64,000 bases of DNA from Amycolatopsis sp. CA-230715 (GCF_018736145.1 NZ_CP059997.1:1053501-1117500), one strand, 5' to 3'. Shown: positions 49,933-58,853, numbered from the stretch's first letter. The notes: a model not told the origin generated them from the letters alone. Numbers and translations: made by a program.

Positions 49933-51408
49933 GTGCGCACCGTGACCGGTCCCGCCGAGCACGTCGTGGTGGTCGGCGGCGGGCTCGCCGGGCTGTCCGC
50001 GACCTTGCACCTGCTCGGCGCCGGACGCCGCGTCACCCTGCTGGAACAGGACGACACCCCCGGCGGCCGGGCCGGGCGCCGGGTGCGCGGCGGCTACACG
50101 GTCGACACCGGGGCGAGCGTGCTGACCATGCCGGACCTGCTGGACGAGGCGTTCGCCGCGGTCGGCGGTTCGGTCGCGGAGCACCTGACGCTGACGAAGC
50201 TGGACCCGGCCTACCACGCCCGGTTCGCCGACGGCTCCGCGATCGCGGTGCGCACCGACGGGGCCGCGATGGAAGCGGAGATCAGGGATTTCGCCGGTCC
50301 GCGCGAGGCCGACGGCTACCGCCGCCTCCGCCGGTGGCTGACCGCGTTGTACGCGGCGCAGAAGGACCACTTCATCGGCGCCAACTTCGACTCGCCGCTC
50401 GACCTCGTCCGCCCAGAACTGGTGAAGCTCGCCGCGCTGGGCGGGTTCGGCAGGCTGGGCCCGAAAATCGGCCGCTTCTTGCACGACGACCGCGTCCGCA
50501 GGCTCTTCTCGTTCCAGTCGCTCTACGCCGGGCTCGACCCGATGCGCGCGATCGGCGCGTACGGCGTCATCGCGTACATGGACACCGTCGGCGGCGTCTA
50601 CTTCCCCGACGGCGGGGTCGGCGAGGTCGGCGCCGCGATGGCACGGGCGGCGGAGGCCGCGGGCGCGCAGGTGCGCTGCAAGACCGAAGTCGCCTGGCTG
50701 GAACGGGTTTCCTCGCGGGTGCGCGCGGTGCGCACCAGGGCGGGCGAACGGATCCCGTGCGACGCGGTCGTGCTGGCCACCGAACTCGCCGGCGCGTACC
50801 GCCTGCTCGGCGCCAGTCCCCGCAGGCCGGTGCCGCTGCGGTACTCGCCGTCCGCGGTGGTGCTGCACGGGCGAGCCGAGCGGAGCTGGCCGGAACTGGG
50901 CCACCACACGATCTTCTTCGGCGACGCGTGGGAGCGGACGTTCCGGGAGATCATCCGCGACGGCGCGCTGATGAGCGATCCGTCGCTGCTCGTCACCCGG
51001 CCGACCGCGACGGATCCGCGGCTCGCGCCGGACGGCGGGCAGGTCGTCTCGGTGCTCGCGCCGGCGCCGAACCTGCGCACGGGGCGCGTCGACTGGGACC
51101 GCGTCGGCCCCGCCTACGCCGAAGACCTGCGCGCGACGCTGGCCGCGCGCGGGCTGACCGGGTTCGGCACCGAGTTCACCGTCGAAGAGATCGTGACGCC
51201 GCGGGACTGGCATGCGCGCGGCATGACGGCGGGCACGCCGTTCTCGCTCGCGCACACCTTCTGCCAGACCGGCCCGTTCCGGCCGGCGAACCTGGTGCGG
51301 GGCATGGACAACGTGGTGCTCGCCGGCTGCGGCACCACCCCCGGCGTCGGGATCCCGCCCGTGCTCATCTCGGGACGGCTCGCGGCCGCGCGGATCACGG
51401 GCCGGTGA
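49933..51408 (+). CDS. crtI: Phytoene desaturase
   Basis: 491 residues. FAD-binding VVVVGGGLAGLSATLHL lies near 13-29, the second part of the fingerprint is GRRVTLLEQDDTPGGRAGRR, and the C-terminal signature is GTTPGVGIPPVLISGRLAA near 470-488. It removes hydrogens from phytoene in several steps to give lycopene or neurosporene. The GTG at 49933 follows crtE by 2 nt; a second GTG three codons later is possible. The TGA overlaps the crtB GTG. Confidence 0.93.
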   Translation: MRTVTGPAEHVVVVGGGLAGLSATLHLLGAGRRVTLLEQDDTPGGRAGRRVRGGYTVDTGASVLTMPDLLDEAFAAVGGSVAEHLTLTKLDPAYHARFADGSAIAVRTDGAAMEAEIRDFAGPREADGYRRLRRWLTALYAAQKDHFIGANFDSPLDLVRPELVKLAALGGFGRLGPKIGRFLHDDRVRRLFSFQSLYAGLDPMRAIGAYGVIAYMDTVGGVYFPDGGVGEVGAAMARAAEAAGAQVRCKTEVAWLERVSSRVRAVRTRAGERIPCDAVVLATELAGAYRLLGASPRRPVPLRYSPSAVVLHGRAERSWPELGHHTIFFGDAWERTFREIIRDGALMSDPSLLVTRPTATDPRLAPDGGQVVSVLAPAPNLRTGRVDWDRVGPAYAEDLRATLAARGLTGFGTEFTVEEIVTPRDWHARGMTAGTPFSLAHTFCQTGPFRPANLVRGMDNVVLAGCGTTPGVGIPPVLISGRLAAARITGR

Positions 51409-52322
51409 AAGCGGCCGAGTTGGACGCCGCAGGCATCACCGACCCCGTGCTGCGCCACGCCTACGCCGCGTGCCGCCGCGTGAACGCCGTGCACGGCAAG
51501 ACGTTCTTCCTCGCCACCCGCCTGCTGCCCGCGCGGGCACGACCGGCGGCGCACGCGTTGTACGGCTTCGCCCGCGCGGCGGACGAACTCGTCGACAACC
51601 CCGCGCCGGGCAGCGATCCCGAAGCGGGCCTGGCGCTGGTGGCGCACCGGCTCGACCTGGTGTTCGCGGGAAGCGAAACCGGGGATCCGCTGCTGGCCGC
51701 GTTCGCCGACACGGTGCGCCGGTACCGGCTCGACCGGGCGCTGTTCGACGCGTTCCTGCACTCGATGCGCATGGACCTTTCGGTGACCGCGTACCGGACC
51801 TTCGCCGAACTCGCCGAGTACACCCACGGCTCGGCCGCGGTGATCGGCCTGCAGATGCTGCCGCTGCTGGGCACCGAAGGGCCGCTCGCCGAGGCCGAAC
51901 CGTACGCCGCCGCGCTCGGGGAAGCCTTCCAGCTCACCAACTTCCTGCGCGACGTCGGCGAGGATCTCGATCGGGGGAGGCTGTACCTGCCGCTCGACGA
52001 ACTCGCCGCGTTCGGCGTCGACCGCGAGCTGCTGCGGTGGTCGAAGCGCACCGGGCGGCACGACCGGAGGATCCGCCGCGCGTTCGCCGCGCTGGTGGCG
52101 CGCAACCGGGCGGTCTACCGGCGGGCCGAGCCCGGGATTTCCTTGCTGCGCAAGGAGTCCCGGCCCTGCGTGCACACCGCGCGCGTGCTGTACGAAGGCA
52201 TCCTCGACGAGATCGCCGCCTGCGGCTACGCCGTACTGGCCCGGCGGGCGGTCGTTCCCGCGCACCGCAGGTTCGCGGTCGCCGCGGGCGCGTGGGCCCG
52301 TTCGCGAGTTCGGCACGGATAG
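51405..52322 (+). CDS. crtB: Phytoene synthase
   Basis: 305 residues. The two aspartate-rich sites of squalene/phytoene synthases are present: FARAADELVDNP near 53-64 and FLRDVGEDLDRGRLYLP near 180-196. It joins two GGPP molecules head to head to phytoene. The GTG overlaps the crtI stop (GTGA). No cyclase, ketolase or crtU gene follows, so only the path to acyclic carotenoid is encoded here. Confidence 0.93.
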   Translation: MKAAELDAAGITDPVLRHAYAACRRVNAVHGKTFFLATRLLPARARPAAHALYGFARAADELVDNPAPGSDPEAGLALVAHRLDLVFAGSETGDPLLAAFADTVRRYRLDRALFDAFLHSMRMDLSVTAYRTFAELAEYTHGSAAVIGLQMLPLLGTEGPLAEAEPYAAALGEAFQLTNFLRDVGEDLDRGRLYLPLDELAAFGVDRELLRWSKRTGRHDRRIRRAFAALVARNRAVYRRAEPGISLLRKESRPCVHTARVLYEGILDEIAACGYAVLARRAVVPAHRRFAVAAGAWARSRVRHG

Positions 52323-52334
52323 CGCATCTTCGCC

Positions 52335-52340
52335 TACGCT
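52335..52340 (+). promoter_or_regulatory. -10 element for a leaderless LLM transcript
   Basis: TACGCT ends 7 nt before the ATG at 52348 in the 25-nt gap after crtB. There is no Shine-Dalgarno, so the oxidoreductase gene may be transcribed separately from the crt operon. Confidence 0.4.
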
Positions 52341-52347
52341 CGGACAC

Positions 52348-53127
52348 ATGACTGACAGGAAGCTTCGCGTCGGGGTGCAGATCCAACCGCAGCACGCCGA
52401 CTACGCCGCCATCCGTCGCGCCGCCTCCGAGGCCGAAGAGCTCGGGGTCGACATCGTCTTCAACTGGGACCACTTCTACCCGCTCACCGGTGATCCCGAC
52501 GGCAAGCACTTCGAATGCTGGACCATGCTCGGCGCGTGGGCCGAATCCACCAGCAGGGTCGAAATCGGCGCGCTGGTCACGTGCAACAGCTACCGCAACC
52601 CCGAGCTGCTCGCCGACATGGCGCGCACCGTCGACCACATCAGCGACGGCAGGCTCGTCCTCGGGATCGGCTCCGGCTGGTTCGAGAAGGACTACGACCA
52701 GTACGGCTACGAGTTCGGCACCGCGGGCGGGCGCCTCGACGACCTCGCCGACGCGCTCCCCCGCATCGAAAAGCGCCTCGGCGCGCTCAACCCGGCGCCC
52801 ACCCGCAAGATCCCGGTGCTCATCGGGGGCGGCGGCGAGAAGAAGACGCTCAAGCTGGCCGCCCGGCACGCCGACATCTGGCACGGCTTCGGCGACCCCG
52901 AAGTGGTCGAGCGCAAGGTGAAGATCCTCGACCAGCACTGCGCCGACGCGGGCCGCGACCCGGCGGAGATCGAGCGCTCGTGCGGCGTGCGGGGCGAGCC
53001 CGGCGAACTGGGCCCGAAGCTGCGCGATCTCGGCGTCTCGTTGTGCACCGTCGGCATCGGCGGCCCGGACTACGACCTCGGCCCGCTGCGCAAGTGGATC
53101 GCCTGGCGCGACGCCGAAAACGGCTGA
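52348..53127 (+). CDS. LLM-class F420-dependent oxidoreductase (Rv2161c-like)
   Basis: 259 residues of the luciferase-like monooxygenase TIM barrel. Seen: VFNWDHFYPL, GALVTCNSYRNPELLADMA near 73-91, SDGRLVLGIGSGWFEKDY near 99-116 and PVLIGGGGEKKTLKLAAR near 153-170. Actinobacterial proteins of this subgroup usually use coenzyme F420; the substrate is unknown. It is the last plus-strand gene before repeat R8 and the convergent Rv2175c homologue. Confidence 0.85.
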   Translation: MTDRKLRVGVQIQPQHADYAAIRRAASEAEELGVDIVFNWDHFYPLTGDPDGKHFECWTMLGAWAESTSRVEIGALVTCNSYRNPELLADMARTVDHISDGRLVLGIGSGWFEKDYDQYGYEFGTAGGRLDDLADALPRIEKRLGALNPAPTRKIPVLIGGGGEKKTLKLAARHADIWHGFGDPEVVERKVKILDQHCADAGRDPAEIERSCGVRGEPGELGPKLRDLGVSLCTVGIGGPDYDLGPLRKWIAWRDAENG

Positions 53128-53199
53128 GCCCCGGAAGCGCCTGCCCCGCCCCGAAGGATGCTCCCGCCCTCCACGGGAGTGCGAAAAGTGGCGCTAGGC

Positions 53200-53222
53200 G
53201 CCCCGAAGGTCACCTTCGGGGC
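53200..53222. repeat. Palindromic intergenic repeat, copy R8
   Basis: GCCCCGAAGG (53200-53209), spacer TCA, CCTTCGGGGC (53213-53222); perfect 10-bp stem. AAAAGTGGCGCTAG lies just before it, nearly the same as the sequence before R3. It sits between the convergent LLM and Rv2175c-like genes, 14 nt from the latter's stop. A separate CTCCCG/CGGGAG hairpin is at 53161-53179. Confidence 0.85.
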
Positions 53223-53236
53223 ATCCGGGCGCGGCG

Positions 53237-53605
53237 TCAGAAGGCCATGGCTTGGGCGCGGCGCTTGACCTCGCTGCCGTGGCTGGTGCGCAGCGCCTGG
53301 ATCGGGCTGGCGCCGGGCAGCGACTCGTCCCGTTCGAAGAGCCAGCGCAGCATCTCGGTCCGGCCGAACCCGGCGTCCGCGAGCACCGTGATGGTGCCGC
53401 CGAGGCCCTTCACCACGCCTTCCTTGGTCAGGAAGGCGGCGGGCACCACGAGGTCGCCGTCGCGGCGCACCGCGATGAGCTGCCCTTCCCGCAGCATCTG
53501 CCGGACCTTGTTCGCCGAGACGCGCAGGGCCGCGCTGACCTCGTCGAGCGAAAGCACGGTGACATCGGGTTCGAGGACGTCGTCAGCGACGGGAATCGCA
53601 CTCAC
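53237..53605 (-). CDS. Rv2175c-like winged-helix DNA-binding protein
   Basis: 122 residues. The start VSAIPVADDVLEPD and the middle LSLDEVSAALRVSANKVRQML (shown in pieces), REGQLIAVRR, the strand LVVPAAFLT, and the C-terminal MLRWLFERDESLPG and VKRRAQAMAF match the mycobacterial Rv2175c family closely. That protein binds DNA and is a substrate of the kinase PknL, encoded next to it. Here the PASTA-type kinase gene is divergent, 153 nt away. The GTG at 53605 is the homologous start; longer frames are not supported. Confidence 0.85.
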   Translation of the reverse strand: MSAIPVADDVLEPDVTVLSLDEVSAALRVSANKVRQMLREGQLIAVRRDGDLVVPAAFLTKEGVVKGLGGTITVLADAGFGRTEMLRWLFERDESLPGASPIQALRTSHGSEVKRRAQAMAF

Positions 53606-53613
53606 GGCTAATA

Positions 53614-53639
53614 CTGTGCCACATTCTGACGCTGTGCCA
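53614..53639 (-). promoter_or_regulatory. Direct repeats TGGCACAG at the Rv2175c-like promoter
   Basis: On the minus strand TGGCACAG occurs at 53639-53632 and 53621-53614, 18 bp apart. The proximal copy runs into CAGTATTAG, a -10-like region a few bases before the GTG. The repeats may bind the gene's own product, which is DNA-binding. Confidence 0.4.
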
Positions 53640-53743
53640 TATTCGGCGTCACGCGCAGCGACATCGCACCGAAGCCGTAACGAACACCCGGGTCCAGCAC
53701 CTTTTCGGTACCGGGGCGCGTCCACCGCACATGGCCCTATCCG

Positions 53744-53749
53744 TACGAT
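53744..53749 (+). promoter_or_regulatory. -10 element of a leaderless kinase transcript
   Basis: TACGAT ends 8 nt before the GTG at 53758. No Shine-Dalgarno precedes that GTG, and this spacing puts the transcript start at or within a base or two of it. It argues against the upstream in-frame ATG at 53731. Confidence 0.45.
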
Positions 53750-53757
53750 CGTCAACC

Positions 53758-55830
53758 GTGACAACCGCGGACACCAGCCTCGTCGGTGCGCTCCTCGAAC
53801 GCCGATACCGGGTCGACAAGCTGCTCGCGCGCGGCGGCATGTCCTCGGTGTACCGCGGCGTCGACACGCGGCTCGACCGCAGGGTCGCGATCAAGATCAT
53901 GGACCCGAGGTTCGCCGACGACCGCTCGTTCGTCGACCGGTTCGAGCGCGAAGCGCGGTCGGCGGCGAAGCTGCACCATCCGAACGTGGTCGCCGTGCAC
54001 GACCAGGGCGTGGACACCGTCGGCGACAACGGCTGCGTGTTCCTGGTGATGGAGCTCATCGACGGCGGCACGGTCCGCGACCTGATGGCCGAGCGCGGCG
54101 GCGCGCTGGACGTGGCGCTGGCGCTGAGCGTGGCCGAGCCGGTGCTCGCCGCGCTCGCGGCCGCCCACGACGCGGGCCTGGTGCACCGCGACGTCAAGCC
54201 CGAGAACGTGCTCATCGGCCGCAACCCCAGCGGCGCGGGCGCCGGTGTGGTCAAGGTCGGCGACTTCGGCCTGGTGCGCGCCGTCGCGAGCGCGGGGACG
54301 ACCAGTTCGAGCGTCATCCTCGGCACCGTCGCCTACCTCTCCCCCGAGCAGGTCACCACGGGGGCGGCGAAGGAACGCGGCGACGTGTACTCGGCCGGGA
54401 TCCTGCTCTACGAGATGCTCACCGGGCAGCCGCCCTACACCGGCGACACCGCGCTGTCGGTCGCCTACCGCCACGTCAACGACGACGTGCCCGCGCCGGG
54501 CCGGATCCGGCCGGGTATCCCGCCCGCGCTCGACGACCTCGTGCTGCGGGCGACGCGGCGCGACCCCGCCGCCAGGCCCGCCGACGCCGGTGCCTTCCTC
54601 GCGGAGCTGCGCCGCGTCCGCGCCGAGCTGGGGCTCACCGCGGTGCCGGTGCCGGTCCCGCTGAGCGAGGAAGCGCCGGAGGAGCGCACCGACGTCGACG
54701 CGACCAGGCCCGCGATGGCCCCGGTCGCCGGGCCGTCGGGACCACGCGGCACCAGGGCGATGCCCAGGATGGCACCGCCCGCGGCGCCCGTGGCCGCGCC
54801 GACCGCGATGACCGCGCCGGTCGCCGCGCCACCACCGCCGACCGGCCCGCAGCAGGCGGCCGCGGCCGCCGGGCCGCCCCCGCGCAAGCGGGGCAAGACG
54901 ATCGCGCTGCTCGCCGTCGCGGTGCTCCTGCTCGGCGGGCTCATCGGAACCGGGGTGTGGTGGTTCTCCGGCGGCCGGTACGTCGCCGTGCCGCAGGTCG
55001 TCGGCCTGGACCAGCCCGCGGCGGAGAAGGCGATGCGCGAAGTGTCGCTGGCCCCGAAGTTCACCAAGGAACGCAACAACACCACGCCGCAGGGCAAGGT
55101 GATCCGCACCGATCCCGGCACCGGCGCGCAGGCGCTGCAGGGCGACGAGGTGTCGGTGGTGCTCTCGCTCGGCCGCCCGACGGTGCCCGACATCGCGCAG
55201 GGCACGCCGGTGGAGGACGCCAAGAAGGCGGTCACCGACCAGCAGCTCACCCTGACGCGCGACTCCGCGCTCGACGACTACAGCGACACGGTGAACAAGA
55301 ACACGCTGCTGGTCCTCAACCCGAAGGCGGGCACCCAGCTCGACATCGGCGGCACGGTCCGGTTCGGCGTGTCGAAGGGACCGCGCCCGATCCCGGTGCC
55401 CGACGTGCTCGGGCAGAGCAAGGACGCGGCCTTCGCGGCGTTGCGGGCGAAGGGGTTCGACCCGGTCGACGCGGGCCAGGAGTTCTCCCCCGACGTCGCC
55501 GCGGGCAGCGTGACCCGGACCGACCCGGTGGCGGGCAGTACCGGCGGTAAGCGCGTCAACGTGTGGACGTCGAACGCGGTGGAGGTACCCGGGGTCACCG
55601 GCAGGACCATCGAGGACGCCATGAAGGCGCTGACCGAAGCCGGGCTGAAACCCCAGCGCGGCAACGGGGACAACGGCGGCGACAACGGGGACGGCGGCGA
55701 CGAAGGCGACGGCGACGGGCACGGCGGCGGCCGCAAGCACGGCGGGTTCGGGTTCGTCATCGGGCAGGATCCCGCCGCGGGCACCAAGGTCCAAAAGGGC
55801 AGTGTCGTCCGGCTGACCACGTTCCCATGA
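53758..55830 (+). CDS. pknL: Transmembrane Ser/Thr protein kinase with four PASTA domains (pknL locus)
   Basis: 690 residues. Kinase domain about 12-285: glycine loop ARGGMSSVYRG, lysine in RVAIKIMD, catalytic HRDVKPENVL, DFG in VKVGDFGLV, and GTVAYLSPEQ. A Pro/Ala-rich linker leads to one membrane helix near 380-402, then four extracellular PASTA units starting near 407, 471, 540 and 608. The fourth carries an insertion of about 28 residues made almost only of Asp, Gly and Asn. PASTA kinases sense muropeptides or lipid II. Position beside the Rv2175c homologue makes it the PknL counterpart, although mycobacterial PknL lacks PASTA domains. Confidence 0.9.
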   Translation: MTTADTSLVGALLERRYRVDKLLARGGMSSVYRGVDTRLDRRVAIKIMDPRFADDRSFVDRFEREARSAAKLHHPNVVAVHDQGVDTVGDNGCVFLVMELIDGGTVRDLMAERGGALDVALALSVAEPVLAALAAAHDAGLVHRDVKPENVLIGRNPSGAGAGVVKVGDFGLVRAVASAGTTSSSVILGTVAYLSPEQVTTGAAKERGDVYSAGILLYEMLTGQPPYTGDTALSVAYRHVNDDVPAPGRIRPGIPPALDDLVLRATRRDPAARPADAGAFLAELRRVRAELGLTAVPVPVPLSEEAPEERTDVDATRPAMAPVAGPSGPRGTRAMPRMAPPAAPVAAPTAMTAPVAAPPPPTGPQQAAAAAGPPPRKRGKTIALLAVAVLLLGGLIGTGVWWFSGGRYVAVPQVVGLDQPAAEKAMREVSLAPKFTKERNNTTPQGKVIRTDPGTGAQALQGDEVSVVLSLGRPTVPDIAQGTPVEDAKKAVTDQQLTLTRDSALDDYSDTVNKNTLLVLNPKAGTQLDIGGTVRFGVSKGPRPIPVPDVLGQSKDAAFAALRAKGFDPVDAGQEFSPDVAAGSVTRTDPVAGSTGGKRVNVWTSNAVEVPGVTGRTIEDAMKALTEAGLKPQRGNGDNGGDNGDGGDEGDGDGHGGGRKHGGFGFVIGQDPAAGTKVQKGSVVRLTTFP

Positions 55831-55972
55831 GACGAATGGCCGACACCGAAGTGGCGGTTACGGGGAATTCCCGTTAGGTATTAGCGTCGGCGAAACACGT
55901 CGACCACCCCCGTGACATGTCGGCGTGCTGCACTGGACCGCGTCTCGCCCCCCGCGCCGAAGGAGGTCCACT

Positions 55973-57259
55973 GTGGACCGGCTCAGCGGACTCGACCTCG
56001 CTTTCCTTTGCCTGGACAGCAAAACCACGCCGATGCAGATGGGCGCGGTGGCGATCTTCGACGGCGAGCCCGCCGCCGATCTGCCCGCCGTGCTGGGGGC
56101 GCGGGCGCTGCGGATCCCGAAGCTGCGCCGCTACCCGCGCCCGACCCTGTTCCCGCCCGGCGGTGCGGAGTGGACGGACGACGAGGACTTCACCCCGTCC
56201 CGGCACGTGCAGCTGCACCGGCTCACCGCGCTTTCCGCGCTGTACAACGAAGATCCGCTCGCCGAGCACGCGGCGCGGTGGCTGGCCGAGCCGCTCGACA
56301 CGACCGCGCCCCTGTGGGCACTGCAGATCGTCGGCGGGCTGCCCGGCGGCGGGTTCGCGCTGCTGCTGAAACTGCACCACGCGCTGACCGACGGCGCGGG
56401 CGCGTTCTCGGTGGCGGCCGGGCTGCTCGACGACTCGCCGGTCACCAGGGCCGCGGCGGCGGAACCGGCGCGGGGATCGCGGGCGCGGACGGTCCGCGAC
56501 CAGATCTCCGCCGCGGTCACCGGCGCGGGGATCGCGACCTCGGTGGTACGCGCGGTACGGCCCTCCCTGTCGGCGCCGATGAGCGCGCCCGCGTCACCGG
56601 AGCGGCGGCTCGCGTTCACCAGGATCGACACGGCCGATCTCCGGCGGATCAGGTCGGCGCACGGCGGCACCGCCAACGACGTGGTGCTGGCGATCCTCAC
56701 CGGCGCGCTGCGGGACTGGCTGGTCAACCGCGGGCACCGCGCCGACGCGGGACCCGTGCGCGCGCTGGTTCCGGTGAGCGTGCGCGGACGGGGCGGGACC
56801 GAAGCGGGCAACCAGCTTTCCGGGTACCTGTGCGATCTCCCGGTGCACCTCGACGACCCGGTGGCGAGGCTGCGCGTGGTCCGGCGCGAGATGGACCGCC
56901 ACAAGACAGCGGGCCCCTTCGGCGACGCCGGCGCGGTGCCCAAGCTCGCCGAGACGCTGCCTCCCGCCGTGCACCGGCTGGCGACCGGTGTCGCGGGGCG
57001 CGCCGCCGGTCTGCTGTTCGACACCGTGATCACGAACGTGCCGCTGCCGTCGGCGCCCCTGTCGCTCGGCGGCGCACCGCTGCGAGAGGTGTACCCGGTG
57101 GTCCCCCTAGCCGCGCGGCAGGCGGTGGGCATCGCGGCCGCGTCCTGCCGCGGCTCTGTCCACATCGGACTCCAGGCGAACGCGGCCGCGGTGGACGACC
57201 TCGGCTCGCTGCGCGACGCCGTGCTCAAGTCCTCCGCTGCCCTGCTGGGGCGCAGCTGA
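55973..57259 (+). CDS. Wax ester synthase/diacylglycerol acyltransferase (WS/DGAT)
   Basis: 428 residues. Starts SGLDLAFLCLDSKTTPMQMG as usual for the family; the active-site motif HHALTDGAG lies near 134-142; later blocks are NDVVLAILTGALRDWL, VPVSVRG and the C-terminal VITNVPLPSAP (matching the usual S-N-V-P-G-P) and GLQANAAAV. It esterifies acyl-CoA with alcohols or diacylglycerol for storage lipids. AGGAGGTCC precedes the GTG, so the upstream ATG is not used. A GGGAATTCCC palindrome lies at 55863-55872 in the promoter gap. Confidence 0.9.
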   Translation: MDRLSGLDLAFLCLDSKTTPMQMGAVAIFDGEPAADLPAVLGARALRIPKLRRYPRPTLFPPGGAEWTDDEDFTPSRHVQLHRLTALSALYNEDPLAEHAARWLAEPLDTTAPLWALQIVGGLPGGGFALLLKLHHALTDGAGAFSVAAGLLDDSPVTRAAAAEPARGSRARTVRDQISAAVTGAGIATSVVRAVRPSLSAPMSAPASPERRLAFTRIDTADLRRIRSAHGGTANDVVLAILTGALRDWLVNRGHRADAGPVRALVPVSVRGRGGTEAGNQLSGYLCDLPVHLDDPVARLRVVRREMDRHKTAGPFGDAGAVPKLAETLPPAVHRLATGVAGRAAGLLFDTVITNVPLPSAPLSLGGAPLREVYPVVPLAARQAVGIAAASCRGSVHIGLQANAAAVDDLGSLRDAVLKSSAALLGRS

Positions 57260-57265
57260 TCCGCC

Positions 57266-57910
57266 TCAAGCGAAAACCTCGCGGGGGATGCGGTCGAGGA
57301 GGTCGCAGAGGAAGTCCGCGTCGGCGTGCAGGTCGTCCGGATCGACCTCGCCGTGGCGCCAGGTGATGATCTCGGTGCCCTGGATGCGGAACGGGGTGTG
57401 CCCCGCGCGCGGGTCCTCGCGCAGCCACGCCCTGACGTCGGCCATCAGCAGGTCGCGGGCGAACGCGGCGTCCTCGGCCTTGACCTCGAACGCCGCGTCG
57501 AACTCGGGGTCGCCGATCTCCTTGACGCCGAGCCCGAACCCGCGGACCCTGCCGCCGCCGCGCATGCTGACCGCCACGCCCGGTTTCGGTGACGGGAGCC
57601 CGACGGTGGTGATCCGGTAGGTCGCGCCGGTGTCCGAAGAGGCGAAGTCGAGCTGGAACACCGTCGCCGCGCGATCGCGGTACTCGCCGCGGAAGACGTG
57701 GTTCGCCGTGCGCCCGCCTGCCACCTGGTCGAACGGCTCGCCGGAATAGCGGTCCGCGAGCGCCGGATCCGCGCTGTCGTACTGCCAGCCCAGCCGCGCG
57801 GCGGCCTCCGCGCGCGCGTCGCGCCCGCGCCGTTTCTTCCGCCAGTGGTAGCAGGCGTACCCGCCGAGCAGAACCACCGCGATCCCGAACCAGACCCAGT
57901 CCCAGTCCAC
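57266..57910 (-). CDS. Single-pass membrane protein of unknown function
   Basis: 214 residues. One N-terminal helix (VWFGIAVVLLGGYACYHW, about 4-21) followed by a basic WRKKRRGRDAR, so the bulk is probably cytosolic. The soluble part begins AAARLGWQYDSADPALADRY and includes NHVFRGEYRDRAATVFQLDF, a pattern seen in actinobacterial hypothetical proteins. GGGGAGAAG lies before the GTG at 57910; the longer upstream frame overlaps nothing useful and is low-similarity. Converges on the WS/DGAT gene, 6 nt apart. Confidence 0.6.
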   Translation of the reverse strand: MDWDWVWFGIAVVLLGGYACYHWRKKRRGRDARAEAAARLGWQYDSADPALADRYSGEPFDQVAGGRTANHVFRGEYRDRAATVFQLDFASSDTGATYRITTVGLPSPKPGVAVSMRGGGRVRGFGLGVKEIGDPEFDAAFEVKAEDAAFARDLLMADVRAWLREDPRAGHTPFRIQGTEIITWRHGEVDPDDLHADADFLCDLLDRIPREVFA

Positions 57911-58128
57911 GTCTTCTCCCCGCCCCTTTTTCCACGCCCGGCAAACGCTAACCAACTCGCATTCATGACGCAAGGGAATCGGTCGGCTACCCACCGTCGG
58001 GACCGGCCGCGGTTCACCTGTCCGGGACGCGCCACGACCCGAATGGCCAATTGCCGCCCCCGGTGCGGTCGACCACCGTGGGATGTCGTTCACCGGAACG
58101 GGACCCGGACCGACGCGAGGGGCGGACG

Positions 58129-58674
58129 ATGGCGAGCGAGTTCCAGAGACGCAAGATCACCACGGTCTTTTCGGCCATGGACGCCGATCACGACGGCTTC
58201 CTCGACGAGTCGGACTTCGAGGCGCTCGCGGCGCGGTGGACCGGTGTCCGGGGCGGGGAACGGGGCACGCCGGACCACGAGCGGCTGCGGTCGATCATGA
58301 TCGGGTGGTGGGCGATCCTGCTGGCTTCGTCGGATCTCGACCGCGACGACAAGGTGACCCTCGACGAGGTCCTCGCCGTGGTGGACCGGTTGCCCAAGAC
58401 GATCGAAGCGGTCACGGCCACCGCGGACGCCATGTTCGAAGCGGTCGACGAAAACGGCGACGGCCGCATTTCGGAACCCGAATACCGGCGCATGATCGAG
58501 GCGTGGACGGGGCGGACCGACACCGGCGAGATCTTCGCGCTGCTGGACCTCGACGGCGACGGCACCCTTTCGAAGGCCGAGTTCGCCGAGCACTGGGTGG
58601 AGTTCTGGGCGGGCGACGATCCCGCCGCCCCCGGTTCCTCGGTGTTCGGGAAGGTCGGCCAGGACGAGCAGTAG
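58129..58674 (+). CDS. EF-hand calcium-binding protein (calerythrin-like)
   Basis: 181 residues with four EF-hand loops: DADHDGFLDESDF near 17-29, DLDRDDKVTLDEV near 69-81, DENGDGRISEPEY near 106-118 and DLDGDGTLSKAEF near 140-152. All keep the acidic residues at positions 1, 3, 5 and 12 well enough to bind calcium; the second is the weakest. No signal peptide. It resembles calerythrin/CabD proteins of actinomycetes, presumed cytosolic calcium buffers or sensors. GAGGGGCGG precedes the ATG at 58129. Confidence 0.88.
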   Translation: MASEFQRRKITTVFSAMDADHDGFLDESDFEALAARWTGVRGGERGTPDHERLRSIMIGWWAILLASSDLDRDDKVTLDEVLAVVDRLPKTIEAVTATADAMFEAVDENGDGRISEPEYRRMIEAWTGRTDTGEIFALLDLDGDGTLSKAEFAEHWVEFWAGDDPAAPGSSVFGKVGQDEQ

Positions 58675-58853
58675 CCGGGCCTCCCCAGCCCCTGGGAAAC
58701 GCTGGGTGAGCAATTGGCAAATAGGGGGCTTTCCAGGAAATTCGGCCACTTGGTCCAGTGACACCCCTGCCCCAGCTGTAACAGAATTATTCCGCGTGAC
58801 GCTCCCTGCATCCGCGTCACGCGTCAGTCGAGGGCATTCGAAAGGACCAACCG

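Noticed and set aside
58675..58853. c-di-AMP (ydaO-type) riboswitch before the GH25 lysozyme gene
   Set aside because: Cell-wall hydrolase genes of actinomycetes often have one, but I cannot find its conserved cores in this 179-nt leader, only a simple 8-bp hairpin.
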